A stretch of 64,000 nucleotides of DNA from Rhizobium etli 8C-3 (GTDB lineage Bacteria; Pseudomonadota; Alphaproteobacteria; Rhizobiales; Rhizobiaceae). The position numbers and the translations under genes were made by a program. Numbering within the stretch: the stretch's first letter is position 1; the number at the start of each line of letters is the position of its first letter. This document shows, in pieces, positions 11,661 to 20,441 of the stretch. A model generated the notes under the pieces. The model did no database searches. It was not told the origin of the DNA and saw only the letters and a list, made by a program, of their open reading frames with translations. Location of the stretch: the NCBI RefSeq assembly GCF_001908375.1, contig NZ_CP017243.1, forward strand, positions 62,001 to 126,000, written 5' to 3'.

Positions 11661-14270
11661 ATGTTGGAACGTGTTGGCAGCGGATCGAAAGAGGTCGAAA
11701 CCCTGGTCGTGGACCTCGACCAGAAAGACGTGACTGGCCGTTCTGCATCGACAAAAACCATCGACGCCGGCGAAATACGCAAGATCGCGCCGAGCGGCAA
11801 CGGGCAGGCACTCGACATCTCCGCTGCGCGGGGCTTCGTCGGGTTTACCCAGAGCAAAAGCGGCGCCACCGCGATCCTGGTCGATGCAAAGGTGAGCACG
11901 CCCGAAACCGACCCGGGCAACGATCTCAAGATCGACCTGGACGGTTTGAAAAAGGTTGCCGCTTCCGAATTCGGCAGCACCGTTCCCAACAACATCACCC
12001 ACCTGTTCAACCCGACCATCCAGGCGATGGCCAAGCAGTTTTACGGGGGAGACAGCCCCGCGGTGCGCGATCAGTTCAAGGCCGACGTCAAGGCGCTTCT
12101 CGGTCCGCTGCTCGACAAGGTAGGCGCCGGAGAGGTCAGTCAGGCTGATCTTGGCGGCCTTCTGGAGCGCCTGACCTCGCGTCTGAGCGCTCCCGGCGGC
12201 AAGGAAGTCTGGGGTTACCGCCACGCGGTACAGACCGCGCTCGAAGGGCTCGTCATGGGCGCCAGCCTGGTCTCGAAGCTCCCGGCCAATGCCGAGTGGG
12301 ACAAGAGCGTCTCGCCGCTACCCTCCAGCAATCTCGCCAGCTATTCGTTCAACGACGTCATGGCGGCAATCATGATCGGCGCCGGGCTGGCCGGCAAGGG
12401 CATTGCGGCCAACGGCTCAGATCGCGGGCGCTTCTTCGCCGGCAGCGGCGGTGACGCCTGGATCGCCGAGCGTATGTTCGCCACCACGGACAATGGCTGG
12501 AGCAAGACCGTCCAAAATCTCGATCTGCCCTATATCGACAGCGACTATCTGACATCGAGCCTCAAGAAGATGGACCTTGTCATGTCGGGCTCGGATGCCA
12601 TCGAGCCGGTCGTGGAGCGCCCGATCGACGAGAACGACATCCTGGAAAGCAAGGTGCTGCGCGGCTACGCTCCGTCGACCGCCTATGAGCCGACGCTGAA
12701 GAAGCTCGACGAACTCAAATACGGCATTCTCGGCGACGCCGTGAAGGACGTGAACCGGAATTTCGTCGCGCCCGACAACATGGACCACCTCGACCAGCTG
12801 ACGCCGGAACAGAAGGCGACGGTGCTCTACGATCTCATCGAGATCAAACAGCAGTTCAATGGCTATATGAACCAGTATGGCGACAGCGTGCCCGATGGCG
12901 AGCGCGTCGGCAAGGACCTCGATGCGCGGATCGAAAAGCTGACGGCCGATCCGGCGACGCAGCAGCATCTCTCGGATATCTTCGCGAGCGGCATGAAGGA
13001 ATATCTGCAAAGCCCGGAGAATTCCGATCTGCTCACCAACATCGAAGACGCCTATCTGATCGATATCGGCGGCGGCAAGGCGATCGACCGGGCGCTGAGC
13101 GCCGGCAAGAGCTTCGAAGATGCCCTGAAGGATTATTATTCCGAACTCAACACGCTCGTCGATCTCCTGCCCCAGGATTATATCGACGCGCATCTCGACG
13201 CCGCGAACGTCACCTTCTCGAACATCGTCAAGGAACATTATATCGGCGACGGCCAGGGTGTCGATCTCGAGCCGCTGCTGTCGGGTCCGGATGACACATT
13301 TGTGCCCGGCGCAACGAATGACGCCATCAGCCAGTTGGCAAACACCTTCGCCGAGGATTTCATCAGCAAAAACGGCCCGGCAGATGGCGGCGAGACGCTG
13401 AAGCAGAACCTGGCGCAGGATATAGCGCGCGACGTCGACGGCGTTCTGCGCATGGTGCGCGGCGGTATGAAGCTCGACGACGCGCTTGCCTCCTTCAAGG
13501 ATTCGCTCGACCTGCCGCGCCAGACCCGTACACCTGCCGGCATCGATGCCGAAGTGTACAAGGCCGGTCTGATGCACGCCGTGCAGATGCTGACGATGTC
13601 GAGCGTGCTGGTGGCGCACGGCCTCGGTGTCGGCGGCAAGTGGACGCCGGCCGATATCGCCGCTGCGGTCGGCTCGGCGACACAGATCGTCGGCATGACG
13701 ATGGAGGGGCTCGGCAAGAACCTCGACGTTGCCGGCAAACCGTTCAGCGCCTTCGGCAATCAGCCTGGCAGCTGGGGCAAGGGGATCTCGATGAACTTCT
13801 CGCCGAAGACGATGGAAGCGGCAGGCAAGATCCTCGGCGCGGCCGGCGGCCTCGCCATGGCCGGCCTCGGCTTCTATTCGGCGTCGCGGTCGATGAAGGC
13901 CGGCGACCGCGCCAAGGGCGCGCTCGAAATAATCGGCGGCATTGCCGGTACCGGCAACGCGCTGATCGGTTTCTCCGAGGCGATGCTTTATCTGACCAAT
14001 GCCATGTCCCGTGCCTTTTCCGGACTCGGAACGGTGGCGCCGGAAGTCGTGACCATCTTCAGCAGCGCCGCCAAAACCGGCCTTGCCGCGGCCGGACTGG
14101 TCACCGGCCTCGTTGCCTCGGCCGTCGGGCTGGCGCTTGGTCTGTGGGATATGGCCAATGGCGTGAAGAAGCTCGACAAAATGGAAAAGCAGCTGAACGA
14201 GAAGCTTGAACGCTACACCGGCGAGTCCGTGCATCTCGAATTTGGGCCAGACCCGTCATTCATCTGGTAG
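11661..14270 (+). CDS. NolX/HrpF-like T3SS translocator-type protein 1
   Basis: This predicted 869-residue protein probably belongs to the NolX/NopX-HrpF group of secreted pore-forming translocators, which insert into the host membrane and pass effectors. The ATG at 11661 was chosen because AGGAG precedes it; the frame opens 30 bp earlier. The N-terminus is polar, as expected for a T3SS export signal. Residues about 88-310 are nearly identical to the next gene (see repeat). The C-terminal part has glycine/alanine-rich hydrophobic segments (HGLGVGGKWTPADIAAAVGS; TGLVASAVGLALGLWDMA) fit for membrane insertion. It is longer than typical NolX (about 600). The family call rests on overall features and location beside T3SS genes, not on a search. 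Confidence 0.6.
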   Translation: MLERVGSGSKEVETLVVDLDQKDVTGRSASTKTIDAGEIRKIAPSGNGQALDISAARGFVGFTQSKSGATAILVDAKVSTPETDPGNDLKIDLDGLKKVAASEFGSTVPNNITHLFNPTIQAMAKQFYGGDSPAVRDQFKADVKALLGPLLDKVGAGEVSQADLGGLLERLTSRLSAPGGKEVWGYRHAVQTALEGLVMGASLVSKLPANAEWDKSVSPLPSSNLASYSFNDVMAAIMIGAGLAGKGIAANGSDRGRFFAGSGGDAWIAERMFATTDNGWSKTVQNLDLPYIDSDYLTSSLKKMDLVMSGSDAIEPVVERPIDENDILESKVLRGYAPSTAYEPTLKKLDELKYGILGDAVKDVNRNFVAPDNMDHLDQLTPEQKATVLYDLIEIKQQFNGYMNQYGDSVPDGERVGKDLDARIEKLTADPATQQHLSDIFASGMKEYLQSPENSDLLTNIEDAYLIDIGGGKAIDRALSAGKSFEDALKDYYSELNTLVDLLPQDYIDAHLDAANVTFSNIVKEHYIGDGQGVDLEPLLSGPDDTFVPGATNDAISQLANTFAEDFISKNGPADGGETLKQNLAQDIARDVDGVLRMVRGGMKLDDALASFKDSLDLPRQTRTPAGIDAEVYKAGLMHAVQMLTMSSVLVAHGLGVGGKWTPADIAAAVGSATQIVGMTMEGLGKNLDVAGKPFSAFGNQPGSWGKGISMNFSPKTMEAAGKILGAAGGLAMAGLGFYSASRSMKAGDRAKGALEIIGGIAGTGNALIGFSEAMLYLTNAMSRAFSGLGTVAPEVVTIFSSAAKTGLAAAGLVTGLVASAVGLALGLWDMANGVKKLDKMEKQLNEKLERYTGESVHLEFGPDPSFIW
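11921..12590 (+). repeat. 670-bp direct repeat, copy 1 (within NolX-like gene 1)
   Basis: This segment aligns without gaps to 15561-16230 at a constant offset of 3640 bp, with well over 90% identity by eye and identity runs of dozens of bases. It encodes the shared module from DLKIDLDGLKK to the YLTSSL region. Flanking coding sequence on both sides differs strongly between the two genes. Confidence 0.9.
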
Positions 14271-14490
14271 AGGCAGAGGGGCGGCAACGATGACCGCCAC
14301 AGCCTGGGAAATACCCTGCGACCCCTCGGTAAAAATGTGATTTTTGATCTCCAGGCGCGAGGCCGCTGCATTTTATGCAACCGCGATGTCCGATCGGGCT
14401 TGAATTATCACGCAAAGGTCGATCTTATGCCTAACGTAAGGTAAACGACGTCATCCGCGAAAAGCGGAAAAAGAAAATCAAAGGGAACGC
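14271..14490. promoter_or_regulatory. Spacer before NolX-like gene 2
   Basis: This is a 220-bp non-coding spacer. Just before the ATG at 14491 is AAAGGGAACGC, a plausible ribosome-binding site. The length suggests an own promoter, but no box was recognised. Confidence 0.4.
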
Positions 14491-17334
14491 ATGTCATCGA
14501 TCGCACCAGCATCTTCGGATATCGATACGGTTTCATTTCTCCGGCTAAACGCCAATTCCGATCCAAAGTCCGAAAATTCCACGAGCCAGGGCAAAACCAC
14601 GAGCACCACGGTCAAGAAGGCATCGCCTTTTGCCTCTGACGGGACCACGACGGCAGCCCTGACGATTTTCTCCTCTATATCGGCGCAGACGAGCAGTCCG
14701 AAGTTCGTTTCGCTGGCCGCCACGTCGAATGGCACGTCCCGCCCTACCGCGCCGATCCAGCCGGTCATCGATCTCCTGTTCAATTCCGATTTCATGAGCG
14801 AGATCAATCAGGGCTTCATGGAAGGGCTGAAGGACAAGGACAAATCCTTCGAGAGCATCGACGTCGTCAAAAACCCTCACAATTACACTGCCGAGCAGAA
14901 ACTGATCATGTATCTCGATCTGCTTCAGACCAAGGCGACCTTCGGCCAATACAAGGACAGCCTCGGCGACAACCAGCGCGGCATCTACAACGACCAGGAG
15001 ATCCTGAAGGATCTCGACAAGTCGATCGCCATCCTGGGCTCGGACCCCGACGTCAACTCGCTGATGACGGAGAAGGCGCTGAAGGCCTTCAAGCTGATCT
15101 TCTCCGGTTATCGCGTGGCGCCGGCCGATACGAACAAGGACGCTTCCGAGATCATCAACGACACGATAACGCGTGACGAGAAGATGAAGGACCTGCGTAC
15201 GAAGGTCGAGGATGCCTTTGAGCGCGACATCGTCAATGGCGGCCTGCTGAATGACGGTCTCAAATCCGGCAAGGACGTCACCACCATTCTCAAGGAATAT
15301 AATGCCGCCCTCGGCTTCTATTCCATGGTGCTTCCCGACGATTTCGTAAAGCAGCGCTCGGCGATTGCCGACAAGACCTATGCCGAATTCTTCGACAAGA
15401 ACGTGCTGCCGACGATCTCCGATCCGACGACGGCGCTCGATGGCCTGATCCGCATGGGACTGGCCGGCAACAAGACCGAGCGGGAACTGAAGGGGCTCGG
15501 CTCCATCCTGCCGGTTGTGGATTTCGACCAGTCGCTCGGGCTCGGCGGGAGCCTGTTCCCCGATCTCAAGATCGACCTCGACGGTTTGAAAAAGGTTGCC
15601 GCTTCCGAATTCGGCAGCACCGTTCCCAACAATATCACCCACCTGTTCAACCCGACCATCCAGGCGATGGCCAACCAGTTTTACGGGTCAGACAGCCCCG
15701 AGGTGCGCGATCAGTTCAAGGCCGACGTCAAGGCGCTTCTCGGTCCGCTGCTCGACAAGGTAGGCGCCGGAGAAATCGGCATCGGCGATCTCGCCGGCAA
15801 TCTGGAGCGCCTGACGTCGCGCCTGAGCGCACCCGGCGGCAAGGAGGTCTTGGGCTACCGCCATGCGGTGCAGACCGCGCTGGAAGGGCTCGTCATGGGC
15901 GCCAGCCTGGTCTCGAAGTTGCCGGCCAATGCCGAGTGGGACAAGAGCGTCTCGCCGCTGCCCTCCAGCAATCTCGCCAGCTATTCGTTCAACGACGTCA
16001 TGGCGGCAATCATGATCGGCACCGGGCTGGCCGGCAAGGGCATTGCCGCCAACGGCTCAGACGGCGGGCGCTTCTTCGCCGGCAGCGGGGGCGACGCCTG
16101 GATCGCCGAGCGCATGTTCGCCACCAAGGACAATGGCTGGAGCAAGACCATCCAAAGTCTCGATCTGCCCTATATCGACAGCGAATATCTGACATCGAGC
16201 CTCAAGGACATGGGACTTTCCATGTCAGGCCTGATGAAGACGCTGATGCCCGGCACGGATGTGATCGATCCAATCATCGTCGACGGCAAGACCGCCGAAG
16301 AGGCGATCAAGAGGATCATCGCCCCGAGCCTCGACGCGCTGGCGGAAACCCTGTTCAAGGGCAATGCCGATGCCATGGCGCAATACAAGACCAATTTCAC
16401 GACGATCTTCACCGCGCTTTGGGCGACGATGCGACCGGGCGGCAGCGTCGAAACGATCAAGGCCGACCTTGCCAAGCTGATCGACAAGACCGCGACGGCG
16501 GCGCCGGCAGGGGTCGATCCTGTCAAATACAAGGCGGCGCTCTCTTCCGGCGTGATGTCGGTGCTTACCGCATCCCGCTCCATCTATGCCGGCCTCAACA
16601 TGACGAGCCCGACCTGGGACAGCATCGGCATCGTGGTTCTGCACGCCCTTGGCGCTCTCGCGCACATGGGCAGTGCGCTCGGCTCGGCGATCAAAGCCTC
16701 GAATTTTTCGCTGCTGGATGGGATCAGTTCACTCGTCGGCGTTTCCGACGAGCTGGCGCGGGCGCAGCGCAGCGTGCTCTCCGCCTTTTTCAAGAATACC
16801 GGGACGACGGTTGGCGCCGTTGCCGGCGTCGCTTGGCTGCCGGTGGAATATTACCAGTTCCTGCAGGGGCTCACCAGTGGCAAGGGCGATCCGGTCGATC
16901 TCATCTTCATGGGTATCGGAACCGCGGCGGACACGGTCGGCGCGATCGAGGGCATCGCAGGCGTTGCCAATATGCTGGTGAATTCCACCTTCCTCGGGCG
17001 CACGGGCGCAACGGTAGCGCTCGTCTCCGGCGGCTTCTCGCTCGCCTTCGCGATCGCCGGCGCGGTGTCCTGGGCGGCCTGGGCGGGCTTTGCCATCTAC
17101 CAGAGCATCAAGCAGGAAAAAGCCTTCCACAAGCAGACCGACATGATGAACGACATGCTTAAGCGCACTGTCAACGACACGGTCGGCATCTACGCCAAAA
17201 CAGGTCAGCGCGTCGGCGCCAAGGGCGGCGTCGCCCCCGCGCCCCGCGACCCGGAACAGCGCGAGCTGACCCCTGAGAACTGGGACGCGATCATCGCCGA
17301 TATCGAGAAGCGCCGCGGTACGGCGGTGGGCTGA
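14491..17334 (+). CDS. NolX/HrpF-like T3SS translocator-type protein 2
   Basis: This predicted 947-residue protein is a probable secreted translocator or large effector of the same group as the preceding gene. The first 100 residues are rich in Ser, Thr and Ala, as in T3SS export signals. Residues about 110-355 form an acidic helical region unique to this copy. Residues about 357-580 are the shared module. The C-terminal third has strongly hydrophobic alanine/glycine-rich segments (AFAIAGAVSWAAWAGFAIY near residue 850-870) suited to membrane insertion. It precedes the main secretion operon, separated by a hairpin and an AT-rich leader. Being a paralogue pair with exchanged segments, the two may have split roles such as translocator and effector. 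Confidence 0.6.
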   Translation: MSSIAPASSDIDTVSFLRLNANSDPKSENSTSQGKTTSTTVKKASPFASDGTTTAALTIFSSISAQTSSPKFVSLAATSNGTSRPTAPIQPVIDLLFNSDFMSEINQGFMEGLKDKDKSFESIDVVKNPHNYTAEQKLIMYLDLLQTKATFGQYKDSLGDNQRGIYNDQEILKDLDKSIAILGSDPDVNSLMTEKALKAFKLIFSGYRVAPADTNKDASEIINDTITRDEKMKDLRTKVEDAFERDIVNGGLLNDGLKSGKDVTTILKEYNAALGFYSMVLPDDFVKQRSAIADKTYAEFFDKNVLPTISDPTTALDGLIRMGLAGNKTERELKGLGSILPVVDFDQSLGLGGSLFPDLKIDLDGLKKVAASEFGSTVPNNITHLFNPTIQAMANQFYGSDSPEVRDQFKADVKALLGPLLDKVGAGEIGIGDLAGNLERLTSRLSAPGGKEVLGYRHAVQTALEGLVMGASLVSKLPANAEWDKSVSPLPSSNLASYSFNDVMAAIMIGTGLAGKGIAANGSDGGRFFAGSGGDAWIAERMFATKDNGWSKTIQSLDLPYIDSEYLTSSLKDMGLSMSGLMKTLMPGTDVIDPIIVDGKTAEEAIKRIIAPSLDALAETLFKGNADAMAQYKTNFTTIFTALWATMRPGGSVETIKADLAKLIDKTATAAPAGVDPVKYKAALSSGVMSVLTASRSIYAGLNMTSPTWDSIGIVVLHALGALAHMGSALGSAIKASNFSLLDGISSLVGVSDELARAQRSVLSAFFKNTGTTVGAVAGVAWLPVEYYQFLQGLTSGKGDPVDLIFMGIGTAADTVGAIEGIAGVANMLVNSTFLGRTGATVALVSGGFSLAFAIAGAVSWAAWAGFAIYQSIKQEKAFHKQTDMMNDMLKRTVNDTVGIYAKTGQRVGAKGGVAPAPRDPEQRELTPENWDAIIADIEKRRGTAVG
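15561..16230 (+). repeat. 670-bp direct repeat, copy 2 (within NolX-like gene 2)
   Basis: This is the partner of 11921-12590. The two copies stay in register over their whole length. Differences are mostly single bases plus one clustered stretch around EISQ/GIGD codons, which looks like local selection or partial gene conversion. Confidence 0.9.
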
Positions 17335-17370
17335 TCCGGGACGCTTTCGCAACACCAAATATCTGGGTAC

Positions 17371-17409
17371 TCACAGGCCCGGTTGGCGTAGAGGCGGTCG
17401 GGCCTGTGA
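17371..17409 (+). terminator. Hairpin after NolX-like gene 2
   Basis: TCACAGGCCCG at 17371-17381 is exactly inverted at 17399-17409 (11-bp stem, 17-base loop). It sits 37 bp after the stop codon and is followed by an A/T-rich stretch but no clean T run, so termination may need Rho or be partial. Confidence 0.6.
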
Positions 17410-17637
17410 ATATTTGATAGCAATAAATTTAAGTATGAATTTCATGCGCAATCTGGATATCTGCTGCGCTTTATGGATAAAAACGTTCAATTTTAATATA
17501 AAGGTCGAGAAAGTTGTCAAAGCGATTGTAATTTCCGAAAATTAACCATCGGTTAAGTTTAAACAATTGACCGGCCGTTTTTTTATCCATATCAAATCAT
17601 GCATTCATTTTGATAACTCCTTGATGGAAGTGCTCAT
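17410..17637 (+). promoter_or_regulatory. AT-rich leader of the main T3SS operon
   Basis: This 228-bp stretch is markedly A/T-rich compared with the flanking genes. It holds poly-T and poly-A tracts and near-palindromes such as ACCATCGGTTAAG. It should contain the promoter for the operon that starts at 17638. No rhizobial tts box or sigma-54 element was recognised, which suggests control different from the classical NodD-TtsI pathway. Confidence 0.5.
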
Positions 17638-17895
17638 ATGGCCGTAGATGCAGTGAATTCCGACCTGAACCTGGCGCCTGCAAACCCTGTCTCGGTGGAG
17701 CTGACGACTGATAAGACAGATTCCAAGGACACCACCGGCAGCACGACGAAAAAGGTCGATCCGAACAGCGAGAGCGAGATACTCTCCGCTGCCGTGGACG
17801 CGTTTCTGCCAGGCATGATTTCCAACACCCTGATGCTGAACAATTCGCTTTTCAATTTCGCCAAGGAGGCGATCGACGAAGGCAGCGACGAGTAG
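17638..17895 (+). CDS. Unknown 85-aa protein heading the T3SS operon
   Basis: This small acidic protein has a polar, Thr/Ser/Lys-rich N-terminal half and a C-terminal amphipathic helix (ILSAAVDAFLPGMISNTLML). That layout resembles small secreted T3SS components such as needle, rod or helper proteins, but no family is recognised. It is the first gene after the AT-rich leader and lies 50 bp before nopB, so it is probably cotranscribed with the secretion genes. A role as an early secreted substrate or export cofactor is inference from position and shape. Confidence 0.6.
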   Translation: MAVDAVNSDLNLAPANPVSVELTTDKTDSKDTTGSTTKKVDPNSESEILSAAVDAFLPGMISNTLMLNNSLFNFAKEAIDEGSDE

Positions 17896-17945
17896 CGTTC
17901 CCGTTCATCGTTTGCAGTTGACGTGTACCGAGTTGAGGAATTGCA

Positions 17946-18422
17946 ATGAGCGGAGAAGAACTTACCGGCCGCGCCTTTACGCCGCCCGTTGATGGCGTAT
18001 CGACAGGCAATGTGCTGAAGACCTCGGAGATCGTGGCGGAGCGGATCGGGCTGCAGCCGGCGGATTTCGCCGGCCTTCGGCCAACCGAACTCACCTCCAT
18101 TCCCAACATCCAGGGCCGCAAGATCGCGCCTGAGTCCGACGCCGTCCCGCCCTCCTATTCACCGGAAGGCAATACCAGGCCCTCCAGCATTCTCGACCGG
18201 CTGTCGGCATTCTTCATGCCGGTGGCCGGGAACGGCCAGCCGGAGACGCCGCTGGTGCGATTTGCCGCGGACAAGGATCACAGCGGCCCGAAGATCGAAG
18301 ACATCACGACATCGATCGACCGGCTGGAGAAATCACAGCAATTCGCGACCGGCACGACGCTGCTGTCGTCACTCACCCAGTCGGTGATGTCGTCGTCCAA
18401 ACGGCTGACGCAGGGCCAGTGA
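17946..18422 (+). CDS. nopB: T3SS inner-rod-like protein NopB (NolB family)
   Basis: This predicted 158-residue protein has the length and place of NolB/NopB, the first gene of the conserved rhizobial order nolB-rhcJ-nolU-nolV-rhcN. Its C-terminal 40 residues (SIDRLEKSQQFATGTTLLSS and the following SSLTQSVMSSSKRLTQGQ) resemble SctI inner-rod subunits, which polymerise beneath the needle. NopB is secreted in other rhizobia. No signal peptide is present, as expected for a T3SS substrate. The stop overlaps the rhcJ start, indicating translational coupling. Confidence 0.7.
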   Translation: MSGEELTGRAFTPPVDGVSTGNVLKTSEIVAERIGLQPADFAGLRPTELTSIPNIQGRKIAPESDAVPPSYSPEGNTRPSSILDRLSAFFMPVAGNGQPETPLVRFAADKDHSGPKIEDITTSIDRLEKSQQFATGTTLLSSLTQSVMSSSKRLTQGQ

Positions 18423-19249
18423 ATATCATGATCACATCGGCCCTTGCGAGATCACCGATCACTTCGCCCGCGCGCAAAGTCCTTCCGAAGGCCGCCATGC
18501 TCGCTTTCTGCCTGTTCCTCGCCGCCTGCAGCCAGGACGTGCTGACGGGACTCGATCAGCGCGATGCGCTGGATGCTCAGGTCCTGCTCGAACGCGCCGG
18601 CATCTCCGTCACCATGAGGAGCGAAAAGGGCGGGACCTATGCGATCGCCGCTGAATCAGCCGATCATGCCCGGGCGATCGAGTTGCTGGCGGGCGCCGGT
18701 CTGCCGCGTCAGTCGTTCGGAAATGTCGCCGAACTCTTTCCCGGCAACGGCTTCCTTGTGACGCCTTACGAACAAAAAGCCCGGATGAGCTACGCCATCG
18801 AGCAGCAGCTTGCCGAAACGCTTTCGGGGCTTGACGGCGTGGCGACGGCGCGCGTCCATGTGGTGCTGCCGGAGGAAAACGGCCGCGGGCTCATCAAGGA
18901 AAAGGCGAAGGCGGCGGCCGTGTTGCAATATCGCCCCGGCGCCAATCTCAACGAGATCGACATGAAAAGCCGGTCCGTTCTGGTCAACAGCATCCGTGAT
19001 CTCTCTTACGAAGATGTCTCGGTGGTGGTCAGCCCCTGGTCGGAGGTCGGCGCGCCGGCGGCCCCGCCGGCAACGGCAGCATCGGCCCCGGCGGCAACCG
19101 TGACGCCGGCACCCGCCGCAGCGCCATTCTCGATGGTGCAAAGCGCTCTCTCGGCTTTCAAGGCCCCCAATCTGGCCGTGATCGGCGCAATTATCCTCGC
19201 CATCGGGGCATGCCTGCTGCTGCTGTTGCCGCAGCGGAAGGAGCGCTGA
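18419..19249 (+). CDS. rhcJ: T3SS inner-membrane ring lipoprotein RhcJ (SctJ)
   Basis: This predicted 276-residue lipoprotein forms the periplasmic inner-membrane ring of the T3SS basal body (YscJ/FliF family). The signal peptide ends in a lipobox LFLAAC with the lipidated cysteine near residue 37. Two ring-building domains follow (QDVLTGLDQRDALDAQVLLE and ARVHVVLPEENG), then an Ala/Pro-rich linker and a C-terminal membrane anchor (AIILAIGACLLLLLP). The GTG at 18419 overlaps the nopB stop; an ATG nine bases later is an alternative start. nolU starts 3 bp downstream. Confidence 0.95.
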   Translation: MNIMITSALARSPITSPARKVLPKAAMLAFCLFLAACSQDVLTGLDQRDALDAQVLLERAGISVTMRSEKGGTYAIAAESADHARAIELLAGAGLPRQSFGNVAELFPGNGFLVTPYEQKARMSYAIEQQLAETLSGLDGVATARVHVVLPEENGRGLIKEKAKAAAVLQYRPGANLNEIDMKSRSVLVNSIRDLSYEDVSVVVSPWSEVGAPAAPPATAASAPAATVTPAPAAAPFSMVQSALSAFKAPNLAVIGAIILAIGACLLLLLPQRKER

Positions 19250-19251
19250 GC

Positions 19252-19881
19252 ATGCGCACGCCGCGTTCGGACGGCGAGGCGATCTCGGATGCGGCGAGGA
19301 TCCGCAGGGCAGCGCTGCTTTCCGCGGATATGCTGACGGCCGCCCGATGGGATGGGACCGCGCCGCTCCTTGCCGATGGGTCTACCCTGTCGCGGCGGCT
19401 GCACCGGCGGCTTTTCACGGAGATCGCAGAAGCCCATGGCGACCCCGCCACATTTGCCGACGGCGCCCGCCGCCTGATTTCCATGGACGCGGACGGACTC
19501 TCAAAGGCCGCGTTCCGGGCGGGCTTCGCCTATCATCTCGCAGCCTTCTGCCCCGCGGTCGATCGCCCGACCCTTGCGAGGCTCAGGGCCGCCTACGGCG
19601 AGGAAGCGGTCGCATTCGCCCTCGGCCACATCAATCTTTCCACGGCAACGCCGCCGCTTGATCTGTTGAGCGAGCAGGCAAGGCATGTCGTCGAGGCCGA
19701 TGGCTGGTCGATGCTGACGCTTCTGGCAGACGAATATCGGATCTCTGCGGCATGGCGGTGGGCGGGCTGGCGCGACATGGCCGAAAACGGCTCGGCTTCC
19801 CTGTTGAAGAGCCCGGCGCTCGTTCTGGCGACGGCCGCCGTCGACGAGGTCGCCTCCACACAGGAAGGCGCCGGACGATGA
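19252..19881 (+). CDS. nolU: T3SS sorting-platform protein NolU (SctK)
   Basis: This predicted 209-residue cytoplasmic protein is placed exactly where rhizobia encode NolU, the SctK component linking the cytoplasmic sorting platform to the inner-membrane ring. The sequence is poorly conserved in the family; recognition rests on length, position between rhcJ and nolV, and helical composition with a DGWSMLTLLADEYRISAAWR segment. The start ATG is 3 bp after rhcJ. The 3' end overlaps the nolV start (ATGA). Confidence 0.75.
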   Translation: MRTPRSDGEAISDAARIRRAALLSADMLTAARWDGTAPLLADGSTLSRRLHRRLFTEIAEAHGDPATFADGARRLISMDADGLSKAAFRAGFAYHLAAFCPAVDRPTLARLRAAYGEEAVAFALGHINLSTATPPLDLLSEQARHVVEADGWSMLTLLADEYRISAAWRWAGWRDMAENGSASLLKSPALVLATAAVDEVASTQEGAGR

Positions 19882-20441
19882 GCTCGGGATTTGCACGCCA
19901 CGACCGCATCATTCCGGCGGAAAACTTCGGCCAGATCAGGGAGGCGGCGCAAATTCTGGCGGCTGCCCGCCAGGACGCCGCCCAATCCCAGGCCACACTT
20001 GCAGCCGCCAGCGAGCAGGCCGCCCAAAACGGCTATCGCGACGGGTTCGAACAGGGCGTTCGTGATGCCGCCGCACGGCTTGCCGCCTCGCTCGGAAAAG
20101 CCGAACAGGAGATTGCCAATCTCGACAGCTGGGTCGAGGCGGTGGTTCTGAAATCGGTCGGATTGATCCTCGGATCGATGGAGGCCGACGAACGCACCAG
20201 GCGATTGGTCCGCCACGCCATATCCCAGACCGCAGAGGCCCAGGAGATCGCCCTCCATGTCGCCCCCGAGGATGCCGCCATGATCGCCCAGGCAATTGCG
20301 GATATCGATCATCGCATCACTATCGAAACGGATCCGCTGATGTCTGCCGGCGAGATCGTCCTGGAGACATCGGCGGGACGAAGCCAGATCGGCTTGAAAG
20401 ACCAGCTCGCCACCGTGATCGAGGCCCTCGTCCATGGCTGA
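19878..20441 (+). CDS. nolV: T3SS stator protein NolV (SctL)
   Basis: This predicted 187-residue cytoplasmic protein is related to FliH/YscL. It dimerises and holds the export ATPase RhcN. The N-terminal half is an alanine/glutamine-rich coiled-coil-like helix (REAAQILAAARQDAAQSQA, then AAQNGYRDGFEQG), and the C-terminal half is the ATPase-binding domain (IGLKDQLATVIEALVHG). The ATG at 19878 overlaps the end of nolU and was preferred over an upstream in-frame start. It overlaps rhcN by 8 bp. Confidence 0.88.
   Translation: MSSGFARHDRIIPAENFGQIREAAQILAAARQDAAQSQATLAAASEQAAQNGYRDGFEQGVRDAAARLAASLGKAEQEIANLDSWVEAVVLKSVGLILGSMEADERTRRLVRHAISQTAEAQEIALHVAPEDAAMIAQAIADIDHRITIETDPLMSAGEIVLETSAGRSQIGLKDQLATVIEALVHG

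Noticed and set aside
12417..14234. A 605-codon leftward open frame opposite NolX-like gene 1
   Set aside because: Same shadow effect: no domain, no ribosome-binding site, and the codon pattern fits the rightward gene.
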